DNA from: JBEKCB01 sp052139675
GTDB lineage: Bacteria; Planctomycetota; Brocadiia; CAIUPP01
Assembly: GCA_052139675.1 (NCBI GenBank)
Contig: JBKQWE010000025.1
Span: 8,774-72,773 of the forward strand
Direction: 5' to 3'
DNA length: 64,000 bases
The notes under the pieces were generated by a model. That model did not search any database, had not been told where the DNA came from, and was given only the letters and a program-made list of their open reading frames with translations. A program made the position numbers and the translations under genes. This document shows positions 32,957 to 41,508 of this stretch, in pieces; the stretch's first letter is position 1, and each line of letters starts with the position of its first letter.

Positions 32957-34951
32957 TCACAGCCCCATGGTCATGAAGAACGTGAACACCAGGGTGGAAT
33001 CGCCGCGGTACGAGATCACCGGCCAGCCGAAGTTGATCCCCGCGGTCAGTCCGCCGGCCTTCGGCAGCACGGCGCGCAGGCCCACGCCGGAGCCGATGCG
33101 GATGCGGCCGAGCTCCGCCGGAGTCGTCTCCACGTCGCCGTAGTCGGTGAACATCGCGCCGCGGAAGTACACCTCCTGGCCGACGTGAATGATCGGGAAA
33201 GTGTACTCCGCCGTCCCGGTGAGCATCCAGTAGCCGCCGATCGGCACGCCGTCGAACTGCGGCGAGATGCCCCACACGTCGAACCCGCGCACGGAGCCGA
33301 GCCCGCCGGCATAGAACCGGTCGAAGACCGGCGCCTTGCCGCCGATGACGCCGCCGTTGGCGCTCACTTCCAGCACGTGCGCGTCGAATCCCTCGCCATA
33401 CACCGGGACGAACTGGCTGGCGGAGAGCAGCGAGTGGACGAAGGGCGTGTCCTCGTAAATCGGCTCGACGTACAGGCTCGCGCGCATGCCGCGGTTGACG
33501 ATGATCGTGTCGGGCGTGGTCGTGTACGACAACCGGCTCCACGCGCCGTAACCGGGCGTGTAGCCGTTGACGGCGTTGTAGTCGGGGATATTGTGCTGGG
33601 ACAGGTCCCACATTTCGGTCCCTTCGATGGTCGGGCCGAAGCTCACGCGCCAGTGGTCGGAAAGGTCCTTCTCCACGCCGATGCGTATCTGAAGCTGCCA
33701 CAAATTGTAATCGGGCAATTCCTCGCGGTTGTACGTGGCGCTGGCCAGGCCCGTGTAGTCGGTCCCGAACGTGTCCGGCTGCTCGAAGCCGCCGCCGAGG
33801 GTCGTGAATTTCTGGCCCGGCGCGGCCGACAGGATCAGGCGTTCGCCGCGCCCGCGGAACATGTTCCAGTCCCAGAAGTCCTGCCAGGATTTCGGCGGCT
33901 TGGTGATGTCGAAGTCCGATTCCTGAAAGGTCAGCGCCGCGCCGAGCCCCGAGTAGCTGGCGGCCGACCCTGAAGCGCTGACGCGCGAGGTGCCGCCTTC
34001 TTCGAGGCTGACCACCACGATCGCCTGGTCGGGCGCAGCGCCCGGCTCCACGCGGTACTGCACCGACTTGAACCACTTGTATTTTCGGAGCCGGGCGATC
34101 ACGTCGTTGATCGGCTCGACCGTCAGCGCCATCCCCTCGTGCAGCTTCCGGTCCACTTCGCAGCGGACCAGCCATTCCTCCGTGATGCGGTCGTTCACCC
34201 ATTCCAGCTTGACCGATTCGAGCGTGACGGGCGGGCCTTCCGTGATGACGTATTGCACCGCCGCCAGGTTCGGCCCGGGCGGCGGCGCCATCTTCGGCAG
34301 CACCAACGTCGTCAGGCGGCCGACTTCGCCGTAATGCTCCCAGATGCGCTTCGCGCCGTCCTGGAAAGCGCCCTTCGAAAAATAGCCGTCCTTCTCCGGC
34401 TTGACCAGCGGGCGCAGTTCCAGCGTGGAGAAGAGCTTGTTGCCGACGATCTCCACGGTGCTCAGCTTGTAGCGCGGGCCCTCGACGATGGTGAAGAGGA
34501 GCTCCTGGTCGGTGGTGCCCGCAAGCGGCTCGCTGGTGGCGTTCACCTTGGCTTCGAGGAAGCCGTCGTCCTCGTACTTCTTGACGATCTGGTTCACGTC
34601 GGCCGAGATCACCTTGATGACCACCGGTTTGTTGGCCCTGGTCTCCATGTCGCGTTTCAGGGAGCCGGTGGAGAAATGCTCGTTGCCGACGAAGCGGATC
34701 GAGACGATATTGGGAAGTTTTTTGGAAGGCGCTTCGGCGGGCTCGCCCGCCGGACTTATGGCGGGCTTGCCCGCCGGGCTTGTGGCGGGCTTGCCCGCCG
34801 GGCTTGTGGAGGGTTGAGCCGCCGTGTTTGTGACGGACTCCGAGGCTTTTTCAGCGGGCGCGGCGCTCTCGGCGCCGAAGGCCGGAATGGCCGAAAGCAG
34901 CAGCGCCAGAGCGGCCGGAGCGATTCGCGCAACGACAGATTGAAATCGCAC
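32957..34951 (-). CDS. bamA: BamA/Omp85-family outer membrane protein
   Basis: A 664-residue outer membrane protein that would insert beta-barrel proteins. It has a signal peptide (ARIAPAALALLLSAIPAFG), a Pro/Ala-rich linker of three SPAGKPA-type repeats, about three POTRA domains (residues about 80-330, starting NIVSIRFVGNEHFS), and a C-terminal barrel. The barrel carries the conserved L6-loop motif SVRGFD and ends in aromatic FTFFMTMGL. The low number of POTRA domains and the repetitive linker are unusual for canonical BamA with five, so a TamA-like or lineage-specific Omp85 remains possible. Confidence 0.8.
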   Translation of the reverse strand: MRFQSVVARIAPAALALLLSAIPAFGAESAAPAEKASESVTNTAAQPSTSPAGKPATSPAGKPAISPAGEPAEAPSKKLPNIVSIRFVGNEHFSTGSLKRDMETRANKPVVIKVISADVNQIVKKYEDDGFLEAKVNATSEPLAGTTDQELLFTIVEGPRYKLSTVEIVGNKLFSTLELRPLVKPEKDGYFSKGAFQDGAKRIWEHYGEVGRLTTLVLPKMAPPPGPNLAAVQYVITEGPPVTLESVKLEWVNDRITEEWLVRCEVDRKLHEGMALTVEPINDVIARLRKYKWFKSVQYRVEPGAAPDQAIVVVSLEEGGTSRVSASGSAASYSGLGAALTFQESDFDITKPPKSWQDFWDWNMFRGRGERLILSAAPGQKFTTLGGGFEQPDTFGTDYTGLASATYNREELPDYNLWQLQIRIGVEKDLSDHWRVSFGPTIEGTEMWDLSQHNIPDYNAVNGYTPGYGAWSRLSYTTTPDTIIVNRGMRASLYVEPIYEDTPFVHSLLSASQFVPVYGEGFDAHVLEVSANGGVIGGKAPVFDRFYAGGLGSVRGFDVWGISPQFDGVPIGGYWMLTGTAEYTFPIIHVGQEVYFRGAMFTDYGDVETTPAELGRIRIGSGVGLRAVLPKAGGLTAGINFGWPVISYRGDSTLVFTFFMTMGL
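34736..34815. repeat. 24-bp tandem repeat within the bamA linker
   Basis: About three copies of a 24-bp unit (GGCGGGCTTGCCCGCCGGGC...) encode the SPAGKPA-type repeats. The core GGCTTGCCCGCC is shared with the intergenic repeats near 59385 and 63745-63785. Confidence 0.75.
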
Positions 34952-34993
34952 GATGCGTACCCATAGCGGATTGCGGGGGCAGGGTTAAGACAA

Positions 34994-35027
34994 GAGAGAG
35001 CGTGGCGCACCTGCGCCACGCTCTCTC
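34994..35027 (-). terminator. Perfect 16-bp hairpin after the outer membrane protein gene
   Basis: GAGAGAGCGTGGCGCA (34994-35009) and its exact complement (35012-35027) are separated by only two bases. It sits 26 bp beyond the stop of the gene at 35053, and on the minus strand is followed by a short T-containing run. Rho-independent termination is the simplest reading. Confidence 0.7.
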
Positions 35028-35052
35028 ATCCATCCTTCCGGACGTCCCTTGC

Positions 35053-35727
35053 TTACCACCAATAGGCCAAACCGGCGGTGATGCCGTTGTCGCGGACCCT
35101 GATGCTCCCGCCGCCCAGGTCGCTGCCGTTCAGCTTGAACTGGGTGTAATCGTACTCGACGAAGAGCGAGGTCTGCTTGCTGAGGAAAATATCCGCGCCC
35201 GCCACAGCGCCCCAGATGAACACGGCGTCATGGAAGGTGTTGCCCCCGTGTTTTCCGCCCACTGCCACGGCGGCCGCTCCGCTGGCGGTCACGTACGCCG
35301 CGCCGGCCTTCGGGCCGATGTAGGGCGAGATGTTGCCTTCCATCGGGATGCGCCATTTCGGGATGAAGACGATCGAATACTCTTGCAGCCGGACGTCTGC
35401 GCCGGCGGTGCCGACCTGGGCCAGCGCGACCATCGCCCGCGCCGCCATTTCAAACTGGTCGCACACCATGTAGCCGTATTCGCCCGCGATCGCGAAGATC
35501 GCGGCATACGCGTCAATGTCGCCGGCCACGTCGCCGTAGTTCGCTGCGCCCAGAATGGCGATCCTCTCGCTGCCCGCTGCCACCATCCCACTGCCCATAG
35601 CAGCGCCGCCCTCAGTGTTCGTCGTCGTCGTCGTCGTGGTCGCCGGCTGCTGGGCTTGCGCGTAGGCGCCGCAGCCGAAATAGCCCATCACCGCCAACGC
35701 CAAAAGCAAAGCCACAATGCGCTTCAT
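35053..35727 (-). CDS. Probable outer membrane beta-barrel protein
   Basis: A 224-residue exported protein with a signal peptide (MKRIVALLLALAVMGYFGCGAYA, cleavage near AYAQA), then a stretch of seven threonines, then amphipathic beta strands ending in an aromatic residue pair (GITAGLAYWW), as in outer membrane barrels. PYIGPKAGAAYV and SLFVEYDYTQFKL look like barrel strands. Its own well-formed promoter and terminator show it is a single-gene unit with a leader of about 165 bases. The specific function is unknown. Confidence 0.72.
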   Translation of the reverse strand: MKRIVALLLALAVMGYFGCGAYAQAQQPATTTTTTTNTEGGAAMGSGMVAAGSERIAILGAANYGDVAGDIDAYAAIFAIAGEYGYMVCDQFEMAARAMVALAQVGTAGADVRLQEYSIVFIPKWRIPMEGNISPYIGPKAGAAYVTASGAAAVAVGGKHGGNTFHDAVFIWGAVAGADIFLSKQTSLFVEYDYTQFKLNGSDLGGGSIRVRDNGITAGLAYWW

Positions 35728-35900
35728 GAACGTTTCCCCCCGCAATAAAACCAAAGATGTACCCGGCCCTCCTCTGGGCCCGGGTTAGAAAGGCGTTACG
35801 AAATAGTTCTCTACGCGCCCCCCTCCTTTCTTTTTCGAAACTGAAATTACGTTGATGTCCGATTGTGATCGTTGCCGCTGTGTTCCCCCGACCTGCCAAA

Positions 35901-35929
35901 AGTATAGGTACTCCGCGCTTGTCAGTCAA
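35901..35929 (-). promoter_or_regulatory. Promoter for the outer membrane protein gene
   Basis: On the minus strand, TTGACT (35924-35929), a 17-bp spacer and TATACT (35901-35906). The roughly 165-base leader between it and the start at 35727 contains a GGGCCC-centred hairpin near 35770-35785. I see nothing else in the 282-base gap. Confidence 0.65.
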
Positions 35930-36009
35930 GCCAAAAACGGACGAAAATTCGATTCAGCCGCTCGCGCCGGCTTTCTCCGCGCGCATCGGTGCGCGAGCCT
36001 CATCCGCCG

Positions 36010-37806
36010 CTACAGCCATCGCCGGACCAGGTACGCGGCCGATTCCATGAGCATCTGCCGCCAGGGGCGCGATTCGTGCTCGATCAGCGTCAGCTCGCGG
36101 CACTTCGCCAGGTCGGCGAGCATCTGGTCGCGCAGCCGCCGCGTGAAAGCCCCGTCGGCCACCACCGCCACCGATTCGAGCTGATGCAGCAGGCTGCGAT
36201 GGTCGAAATTATAGCTTCCCACCGTCGCCCACGCATCGTCAATCGCCGCGGTCTTGGCGTGCATCATGCTGAACGGCCACTCGAAGAGCCGCACGCCGGA
36301 GGCGAGCAGTTCGCTGTAGAGGCTCCGGCTGGCGTAGGCGGCGGTGGTCACGTCGCTGTTTTTCGAGAGGATGACGGCGACGACCACGCCGCGCCCCGCG
36401 GCATGGGCCAGCGCGCGGCGGACGCCGCGGTCGGGGATGAAATACGCGTTCTCGATCAGGATGTAGCGCTGCGCGTTATGGAAGGCGTGCAGGTACGCGC
36501 GCCGGATGTCCTGGCGGTGGCGGAATTCCCAGTTCCCGACGATCTGCACGGCGACGCCGCCGCGCTCCCAAATCTCGTCGGAGACTTCGCGCCCGCGCCG
36601 CCGCGCGCCGGGCCCGAGCGGCAGGCCCAGCCGCCGGCGCACGTCGCCGGCCAGGCGCCGCCCGGCGGGCCACGACTTGCCGTACGGCGCCGCGGACAGC
36701 CACCCGTACTCGAAAAGCTCCCCGATCCGCTCGGCCGGCGCCCGGCCTTCGAGCCGGAGCTGAGTATCGCGCCAGCCGCCGGATTCCGGCGGCGCATTGT
36801 ACTCGTCGGCGATGTTCATCCCGCCCAGGAACGAGACCTGGCCATCCACCACCATGTTTTTCCGGTGGTCGCGCCGGCTCACCGCCCAGCTCGGACGCGT
36901 GATCACCAGCGGGTGGTACACCGCGACGGCGACCCCGGCCTGGATCAGCGGCTGCACGAAGCGGTCGGGCAGGCCGAGAGAGCCGATGTAGTCGTAGAGC
37001 AGCCGGACGCGGACGCCGCGCCCGGCCGCCGCCGCGAGCGCATCGCGGAAGCGCGTGCCGGTGCCGTCCGCGCGGATCATGTACGTCTCAAGGTCCACCG
37101 TCCGCCGCGCGCCCTCGATGGCCGCCAGCATCTCCGGGAACGCCTCGCCGCCGTCCACGAGCAGCCGGACGCGCCCGGCGCATTCGAACTCCTGCGGCGT
37201 GCGCGCGTAACGGGCCAGCGCCGCGGCCGGCGGCTGCGCCGGCGCATTCTCTCCCGGCAGCTCGAGCGGCCGCGGCGCTTCCTTTTTGCGGCCGCGGGTC
37301 CGCCGCAGGCTCCGCCGCCGCGCGCGCCACGTCCAGACCGCGATCACCGCCAGCGGATACGAGACCGCCGCGGCGACCAGCCCGGTGGCGAGATACCCGA
37401 GCGCCAGCGGCCCCATGAAGCTCAGGCCCGCCTGGCCCATCAGCGCGCACACTCCCTTCAGCGACTCCCAGGGCGCGCTCCAGGCCCACTGGGTCAGCGC
37501 CGCGAGCCGGTGCGATCCGCTGGCGTGCGCCGGCCAGAGCCAGACGCCGATCTTGAACTGCACGTAGGCCAGCGGCAGCATCGTCGCCGGGTTCCACAGG
37601 ACCAGCGGGAAGATCGCGGCCAGCTTGTTGCCCCGGACGACCCAGGCCGTGATGAGTCCGATGCCGACGTGAAGGCCCGGCACCGGGCAAGCGGCCGCGA
37701 AGAACCCCGCCGCCACGCCGCGCGCGATCCGCGTGGCCGGCTCCCTGCGGCTGAGCACCCTGCGCCCGGCCACGCGCGTCCGCCGCCATAACTGTCGCGA
37801 CGCCAT
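36010..37806 (-). CDS. DUF2062 - phospholipase D/cardiolipin synthase fusion
   Basis: A 598-residue protein joining two usually separate modules. The N-terminal 170 residues contain a DUF2062-type membrane region (RIARGVAAGFFAAACPVPGL, LWNPATMLPLAYVQFKIG). The remainder is a phospholipase D superfamily enzyme with two intact HKD motifs: DHRKNMVVDG (His314) and MHAKTAAIDD (His516). This is the arrangement of bacterial cardiolipin synthases, which join two phosphatidylglycerols or PE and PG. The start at 37806 follows GGAGAG. Cardiolipin synthesis at the inner membrane is the likely role; nuclease or other phospholipid transfer activity is possible. Confidence 0.85.
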   Translation of the reverse strand: MASRQLWRRTRVAGRRVLSRREPATRIARGVAAGFFAAACPVPGLHVGIGLITAWVVRGNKLAAIFPLVLWNPATMLPLAYVQFKIGVWLWPAHASGSHRLAALTQWAWSAPWESLKGVCALMGQAGLSFMGPLALGYLATGLVAAAVSYPLAVIAVWTWRARRRSLRRTRGRKKEAPRPLELPGENAPAQPPAAALARYARTPQEFECAGRVRLLVDGGEAFPEMLAAIEGARRTVDLETYMIRADGTGTRFRDALAAAAGRGVRVRLLYDYIGSLGLPDRFVQPLIQAGVAVAVYHPLVITRPSWAVSRRDHRKNMVVDGQVSFLGGMNIADEYNAPPESGGWRDTQLRLEGRAPAERIGELFEYGWLSAAPYGKSWPAGRRLAGDVRRRLGLPLGPGARRRGREVSDEIWERGGVAVQIVGNWEFRHRQDIRRAYLHAFHNAQRYILIENAYFIPDRGVRRALAHAAGRGVVVAVILSKNSDVTTAAYASRSLYSELLASGVRLFEWPFSMMHAKTAAIDDAWATVGSYNFDHRSLLHQLESVAVVADGAFTRRLRDQMLADLAKCRELTLIEHESRPWRQMLMESAAYLVRRWL

Positions 37807-37832
37807 CCGTCCGCTCTCCGGCCGTTCATTCG

Positions 37833-37910
37833 GCAATCCGCCTTCGCCCCTTCGGCTGCGCTCAGGGCTGTGGCGGACAAGTCGGCAATCGGCATTCGGC
37901 AATCAGGAAG
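37833..37910. repeat. Composite palindromic repeat with GGCAATC units
   Basis: GGCAATCCGCC on the left and GGCGGACAAGTCGGCAATCGGC on the right enclose the CTTCGGCTGCGCTCAGGGC core also seen near 16460. It occupies the gap between the protease gene and the DUF2062 fusion gene. Confidence 0.55.
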
Positions 37911-38997
37911 AGGCTTCCACCGGCACCACGCTGATCGTCACGCGTTCGCGCCCTCGAAGGATCGCCAGCGCCGCCGGCCGGCCGATCGGCCACTCCGCCA
38001 GCACGCGGTGCAGATCGTCCACGCTCTCCACCTCGCGCCCCTCGATCGCCACGATCAGGTCGCCGGTCTGCACGCTCGCCTGCCGCGCCGGGCCGTTCGG
38101 ATCCAGGGCCAGCACCTCCACCGCGCGGTCATGGTTCAGGCCGTGGAACCGCACCAGCCGCCGGTCCAGCGGGCGCTGCCGGCCGGCGATCCCCAGCGAG
38201 CCGCGCCGCACCCGCCCGTGCAGGAGCAGTTGCGACACCACCCACTTGGCCGTGGCCGAGGGAATGGCGAACCCGATCCCCTGCGCCTGCGGGATGATCG
38301 CCGTGTTGATCCCCACGACCGCGCCGCGCGAATCCACCAGCGGCCCGCCCGAGTTCCCCGGGTTCAGCGGCGCGGTGTGCTGGATGATGTTCTCGATCAG
38401 CCGCCCCTCGCGGGTGCGGAACGCGCGGCCGAGCGCGCTGATGACGCCGGTGGAGACGGTGGACTGGAAGCCGAACGGGTTCCCGACCGCGATGACCAGT
38501 TGCCCGGCGCGCAGCGAGGCGGAATCGCCGATCGAGGCGTGCGCCAGCCCCGAGCCTTCCGCGCGGATCACCGCCAGGTCCGTCGCCGGGTCCACGCCCA
38601 CGACGCTCGCGGTGAGCACACGCCCGTCGGCGAGAGTCACGGTGAGCCCGCGGGCGCTGGCGACGACGTGGTGGTTCGTGAGGACGTATCCGTCCGGCGC
38701 GATGATGACGCCGGACCCGGCGCCGACGTGCTCCGGCGTCGGCGACGACGCGTCGCCGAACGACACGCCGACGACCGCCGGCCCCATCGCCTCCATGACG
38801 GAGATCACCGCCCGCGAATATGCGTCGAGGACCTCCGCCTCGGCCGGCGCCGCCGCGCCGGCCTCCGGTCGAGCCGACGCGCCGACGGCGGGTCCCGAGT
38901 CGTTGATGACCTGCAAGACCCGCCGCATGCGCTCGTCCGCGGCGGATGACGAGACCGCCTCCGCCGCGCGCGACGCCGCACTCTTCCTGCGTCCCAT
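37903..38997 (-). CDS. HtrA/Deg-type trypsin-like serine protease with PDZ domain
   Basis: A 364-residue S1C-family protease. The triad is visible: His110 in VLTNHHVV, Asp140 in DPATDLAVIRA and Ser216 in LNPGNSGGPLVD. One C-terminal PDZ domain follows (VQTGDLIVAIEGREVESVDDL). Unusually, no signal peptide or membrane helix is seen in the first 60 residues, which are polar and Arg/Ala-rich (MGRRKSAASRAAEAVSSSAA). Start 38997 has a GAGGG site; a longer frame adds more Arg but no hydrophobic stretch. It may therefore be cytoplasmic, unlike classical DegP. Confidence 0.88.
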   Translation of the reverse strand: MGRRKSAASRAAEAVSSSAADERMRRVLQVINDSGPAVGASARPEAGAAAPAEAEVLDAYSRAVISVMEAMGPAVVGVSFGDASSPTPEHVGAGSGVIIAPDGYVLTNHHVVASARGLTVTLADGRVLTASVVGVDPATDLAVIRAEGSGLAHASIGDSASLRAGQLVIAVGNPFGFQSTVSTGVISALGRAFRTREGRLIENIIQHTAPLNPGNSGGPLVDSRGAVVGINTAIIPQAQGIGFAIPSATAKWVVSQLLLHGRVRRGSLGIAGRQRPLDRRLVRFHGLNHDRAVEVLALDPNGPARQASVQTGDLIVAIEGREVESVDDLHRVLAEWPIGRPAALAILRGRERVTISVVPVEASS

Positions 38998-39109
38998 ATA
39001 CTGCCCTCGCCCTTCGTTCCGCCGGCGCTCGCCCGCGCGGGCAGCCTGGCCCGGTGCCCACCGTGTAATTACAGGCCGGTCCTTCTGAGCCAACTCGCTT
39101 ACGGATCGT

Positions 39110-39139
39110 AACTTACATATTGGCTGGTGCCGATGTCAA
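39110..39139 (-). promoter_or_regulatory. Candidate promoter for the HtrA-type protease
   Basis: On the minus strand, an exact TTGACA (39134-39139), an 18-bp spacer and TAAGTT (39110-39115). The rest of the roughly 380-base gap up to 39381 shows a small CAGGCA/TGCCTG hairpin near 39279-39293, a plausible terminator for the HEAT-repeat gene, and no convincing ORF. Confidence 0.45.
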
Positions 39140-39381
39140 CACGCAGGACTTGAGGCGATCGGAGGCAGGTAGCGGCCGGCGCAGATTTCGGCGCGCGGGA
39201 CTTGATGCGGTCAGAATCTCGCATGAGACGGCAAGGTGCGTGCGTACGAGATTGCGCGCCCGCTGCTAAGAACTGGCAGGCACACTGCCTGAAGGCCTAT
39301 AGGCGCTCGCGCGAACAAGGCCAGACGGCCGGCATCCGGGAGCGGCTGCGGCCATGGAAATTCTCGCCACCGATTCCGTTC

Positions 39382-41418
39382 TCAGCCGGGCGCGGCGTTG
39401 CTGGATGCGGGCACGGGAGCGGTGGCGGGCAGGATCGGCTTTCCGCCGGCTTTCGCGCGCAGGTCGCGCAGCTTGGCGGCGGTGGCGGCGCCGCCCAGGT
39501 CGGGGCTGTCCTTCTCGAGGGCGTTCACGGCGGCAACGGCTTTCTTCGGGTCCACGGCGGCGACCTGCTCGACGACGCGGATGGTTTCCTGCCAGCAGTA
39601 GTCCGACAGCTCCGGCGCGGCTTTGCGCGTCTGGAGAAGGAGCGCCAGCAGCGCGTCGTAGTCCGCCTGGGCGGTGAGGCAGGCGGCCAGGGATTTGACG
39701 TACTGCGGTTCCTTGGGAGATTGCGCGACGAGGGCTTCAAGCTGGGTCCGGGCGCGGGCCCATTCTTTGGCGGCCATCAGGCCGGCGGCCAGGCGCTGGC
39801 GCAGGCCGGCGGCCGGCTGGGCGTTGTTGGGGCCCAGTTGCGTCACCGCGGCATCCAGAACGGTGGCCGCCAGGGCGTAGCTGCGGGCGGCCATGAGCCG
39901 GTCCAGCGCGGCGGCGTAGAGCGCGGCTTTGGAATCGGCCACCTGGAGCAGCGAGCGCAAGGCCTGGTCGCTGACGCGCTTCTCTTTGTCGGAGAGCGCG
40001 TCCACCAGGGTGTCGAGCGCGGCCGGATCGCCGATGCGGCTGAGCGAGGCGAGGGCCACCTCGCGGTTCTGCGGGTTCGGGTCCTTGAGGGCGACGTTCG
40101 CCAGCGGCTTGACGGCGTCGGCGACGCCGAGTCCGCCGAGGGCGTCGGCGGAGGCCCAGCGGACGTTTTCCTTGGGGCTTCCGAGGAGCTTGACGAGGAT
40201 CGGGACCGCGCGCGGGTCGTGGATTTTGGCGAGCGCGTTCGCGGCGGCGTCGTAGAGCGGCGCCGGGGTGTCCGTGGCGGTCACCACGCTGATGAGCTTG
40301 TCGAGCGCGGCGGGATCGGCCAGTTCGGCCAGGGCGTTGGCGGCGGCGACGGCGGCTTCGACGTCGGTGTCCGAGAGCATGGCGATCAGCTCGTTCACCG
40401 CGTCTTTGGCTTTCAGGACGCCGAGCGCGTGCGCGGCGGCGGCGCGGACGGAGCTCTCCGGGTCGTTCATCGCCTTGAGGAGCGCCGGGGCGACGGAGGC
40501 ATCGCCCTGCGCGCCGAGCGCGTCCGCGGCGGCCTGCCGCACGGAGGCGTCCGTCTCGGCCAGCGCATTGATGAGGGCCGTCCGGACCGCCGGACCGCGC
40601 AGCGGCGTGAGTCCCTTGATCGCGCGCTTCTTGACGGAGGCGAGGTCGCACTGCGTCAGGGCCTCGATGAACGCGGCGGAGTCGTTCTGGTTCTTGGGGT
40701 CATCGAGGGTTTTCAGGTAGAGTTTCTCGAGGACGCGGCTGAGGCTCTCGATCCGCTCGGTCTGGAGCTCGACGAGGTGCTGGAGCATCTCCTCGCGCGT
40801 GAGGTTGGGATTCTGGCGCCACCATTCGAGCCATTCGCGGGCGGTGTTGAAGCGGCGCAGGGTGATGGTTTCGAGCGCGGCGCGCGAAGCGGTGCGGACG
40901 GCTTCGTCGGGGTCCGAGAGCAGCTTGATGAGCGCCTGGATCGCCTCGGTGGCGCGGAGGTCGCCGAGGAGGTTGACCGCCTGGACGCGGATGACCAGCG
41001 GGCGCTTGAGGTCGCCGGCGGCTTGTTCGAGCAGCCGCACGGATGGCGTGGTGTGGACCTGCTGGAGCGCGCCGCGGGCGGCCAGGCGGACGTTTTCGCT
41101 CGGGTCGGCCAGCGCGGCGATGATCGGGCCGCAGGCGCGGTCGTCGCCCTGGACGCCGAAGGCGGTGATGACGCTGATGCGGACCGTCTCGGGCTGGTCG
41201 GGCTGAAGGGCTTCGAGGAGGGCTTTCAAGGCGGCCTCGTCCTCGGCCGCAACGAGCGAGGTGGCGGCGGAGGAGCGCTTCTGCGGGTCGTCGGAGCGGA
41301 GCAGGCGCGTCCACTCGCCGAGTTGTTTCTTGCTGATCCGCTGACCGTAGGCCGGGAATGCGCCGCAGAAGACCACGAGAGCGGCGAGACAAAGCCACCA
41401 GTGGCGCACGGGAGACAT
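39382..41418 (-). CDS. Secreted HEAT-repeat protein
   Basis: A 678-residue exported protein with a signal peptide (RHWWLCLAALVVFCGAFPAYG). Residues about 30-530 are a run of HEAT repeats, visible as a roughly 30-residue period (AATSLVAAEDEAALKALLEA, NALAELADPAALDKLISVV, DALGGLGVADAVKPLANVA). Such solenoids act as scaffolds. The C-terminal third looks more TPR-like (ARTQLEALVAQSPKEPQYVK) and ends in a Pro/Ala tail. No enzyme motif is visible. GGAGG supports the start at 41418. Confidence 0.85.
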   Translation of the reverse strand: MSPVRHWWLCLAALVVFCGAFPAYGQRISKKQLGEWTRLLRSDDPQKRSSAATSLVAAEDEAALKALLEALQPDQPETVRISVITAFGVQGDDRACGPIIAALADPSENVRLAARGALQQVHTTPSVRLLEQAAGDLKRPLVIRVQAVNLLGDLRATEAIQALIKLLSDPDEAVRTASRAALETITLRRFNTAREWLEWWRQNPNLTREEMLQHLVELQTERIESLSRVLEKLYLKTLDDPKNQNDSAAFIEALTQCDLASVKKRAIKGLTPLRGPAVRTALINALAETDASVRQAAADALGAQGDASVAPALLKAMNDPESSVRAAAAHALGVLKAKDAVNELIAMLSDTDVEAAVAAANALAELADPAALDKLISVVTATDTPAPLYDAAANALAKIHDPRAVPILVKLLGSPKENVRWASADALGGLGVADAVKPLANVALKDPNPQNREVALASLSRIGDPAALDTLVDALSDKEKRVSDQALRSLLQVADSKAALYAAALDRLMAARSYALAATVLDAAVTQLGPNNAQPAAGLRQRLAAGLMAAKEWARARTQLEALVAQSPKEPQYVKSLAACLTAQADYDALLALLLQTRKAAPELSDYCWQETIRVVEQVAAVDPKKAVAAVNALEKDSPDLGGAATAAKLRDLRAKAGGKPILPATAPVPASSNAAPG

Positions 41419-41430
41419 GGTGAGCCTCCG

Positions 41431-41508
41431 CAATTTCCAATGGCCAATTTCCAATGGGCGCGCGACGCTTCAGCTCGGATCTTTGGGTATTGGAGATTGG
41501 AAATTAGA
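41431..41508. repeat. Palindromic spacer with ATTTCCAATGG units
   Basis: CAATTTCCAATGGCCAATTT on the left faces TATTGGAGATTGGAAATTAG on the right; pairing is imperfect. It lies in the gap between pyrF and the HEAT-repeat gene, reaching the last codons of pyrF. Confidence 0.6.
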
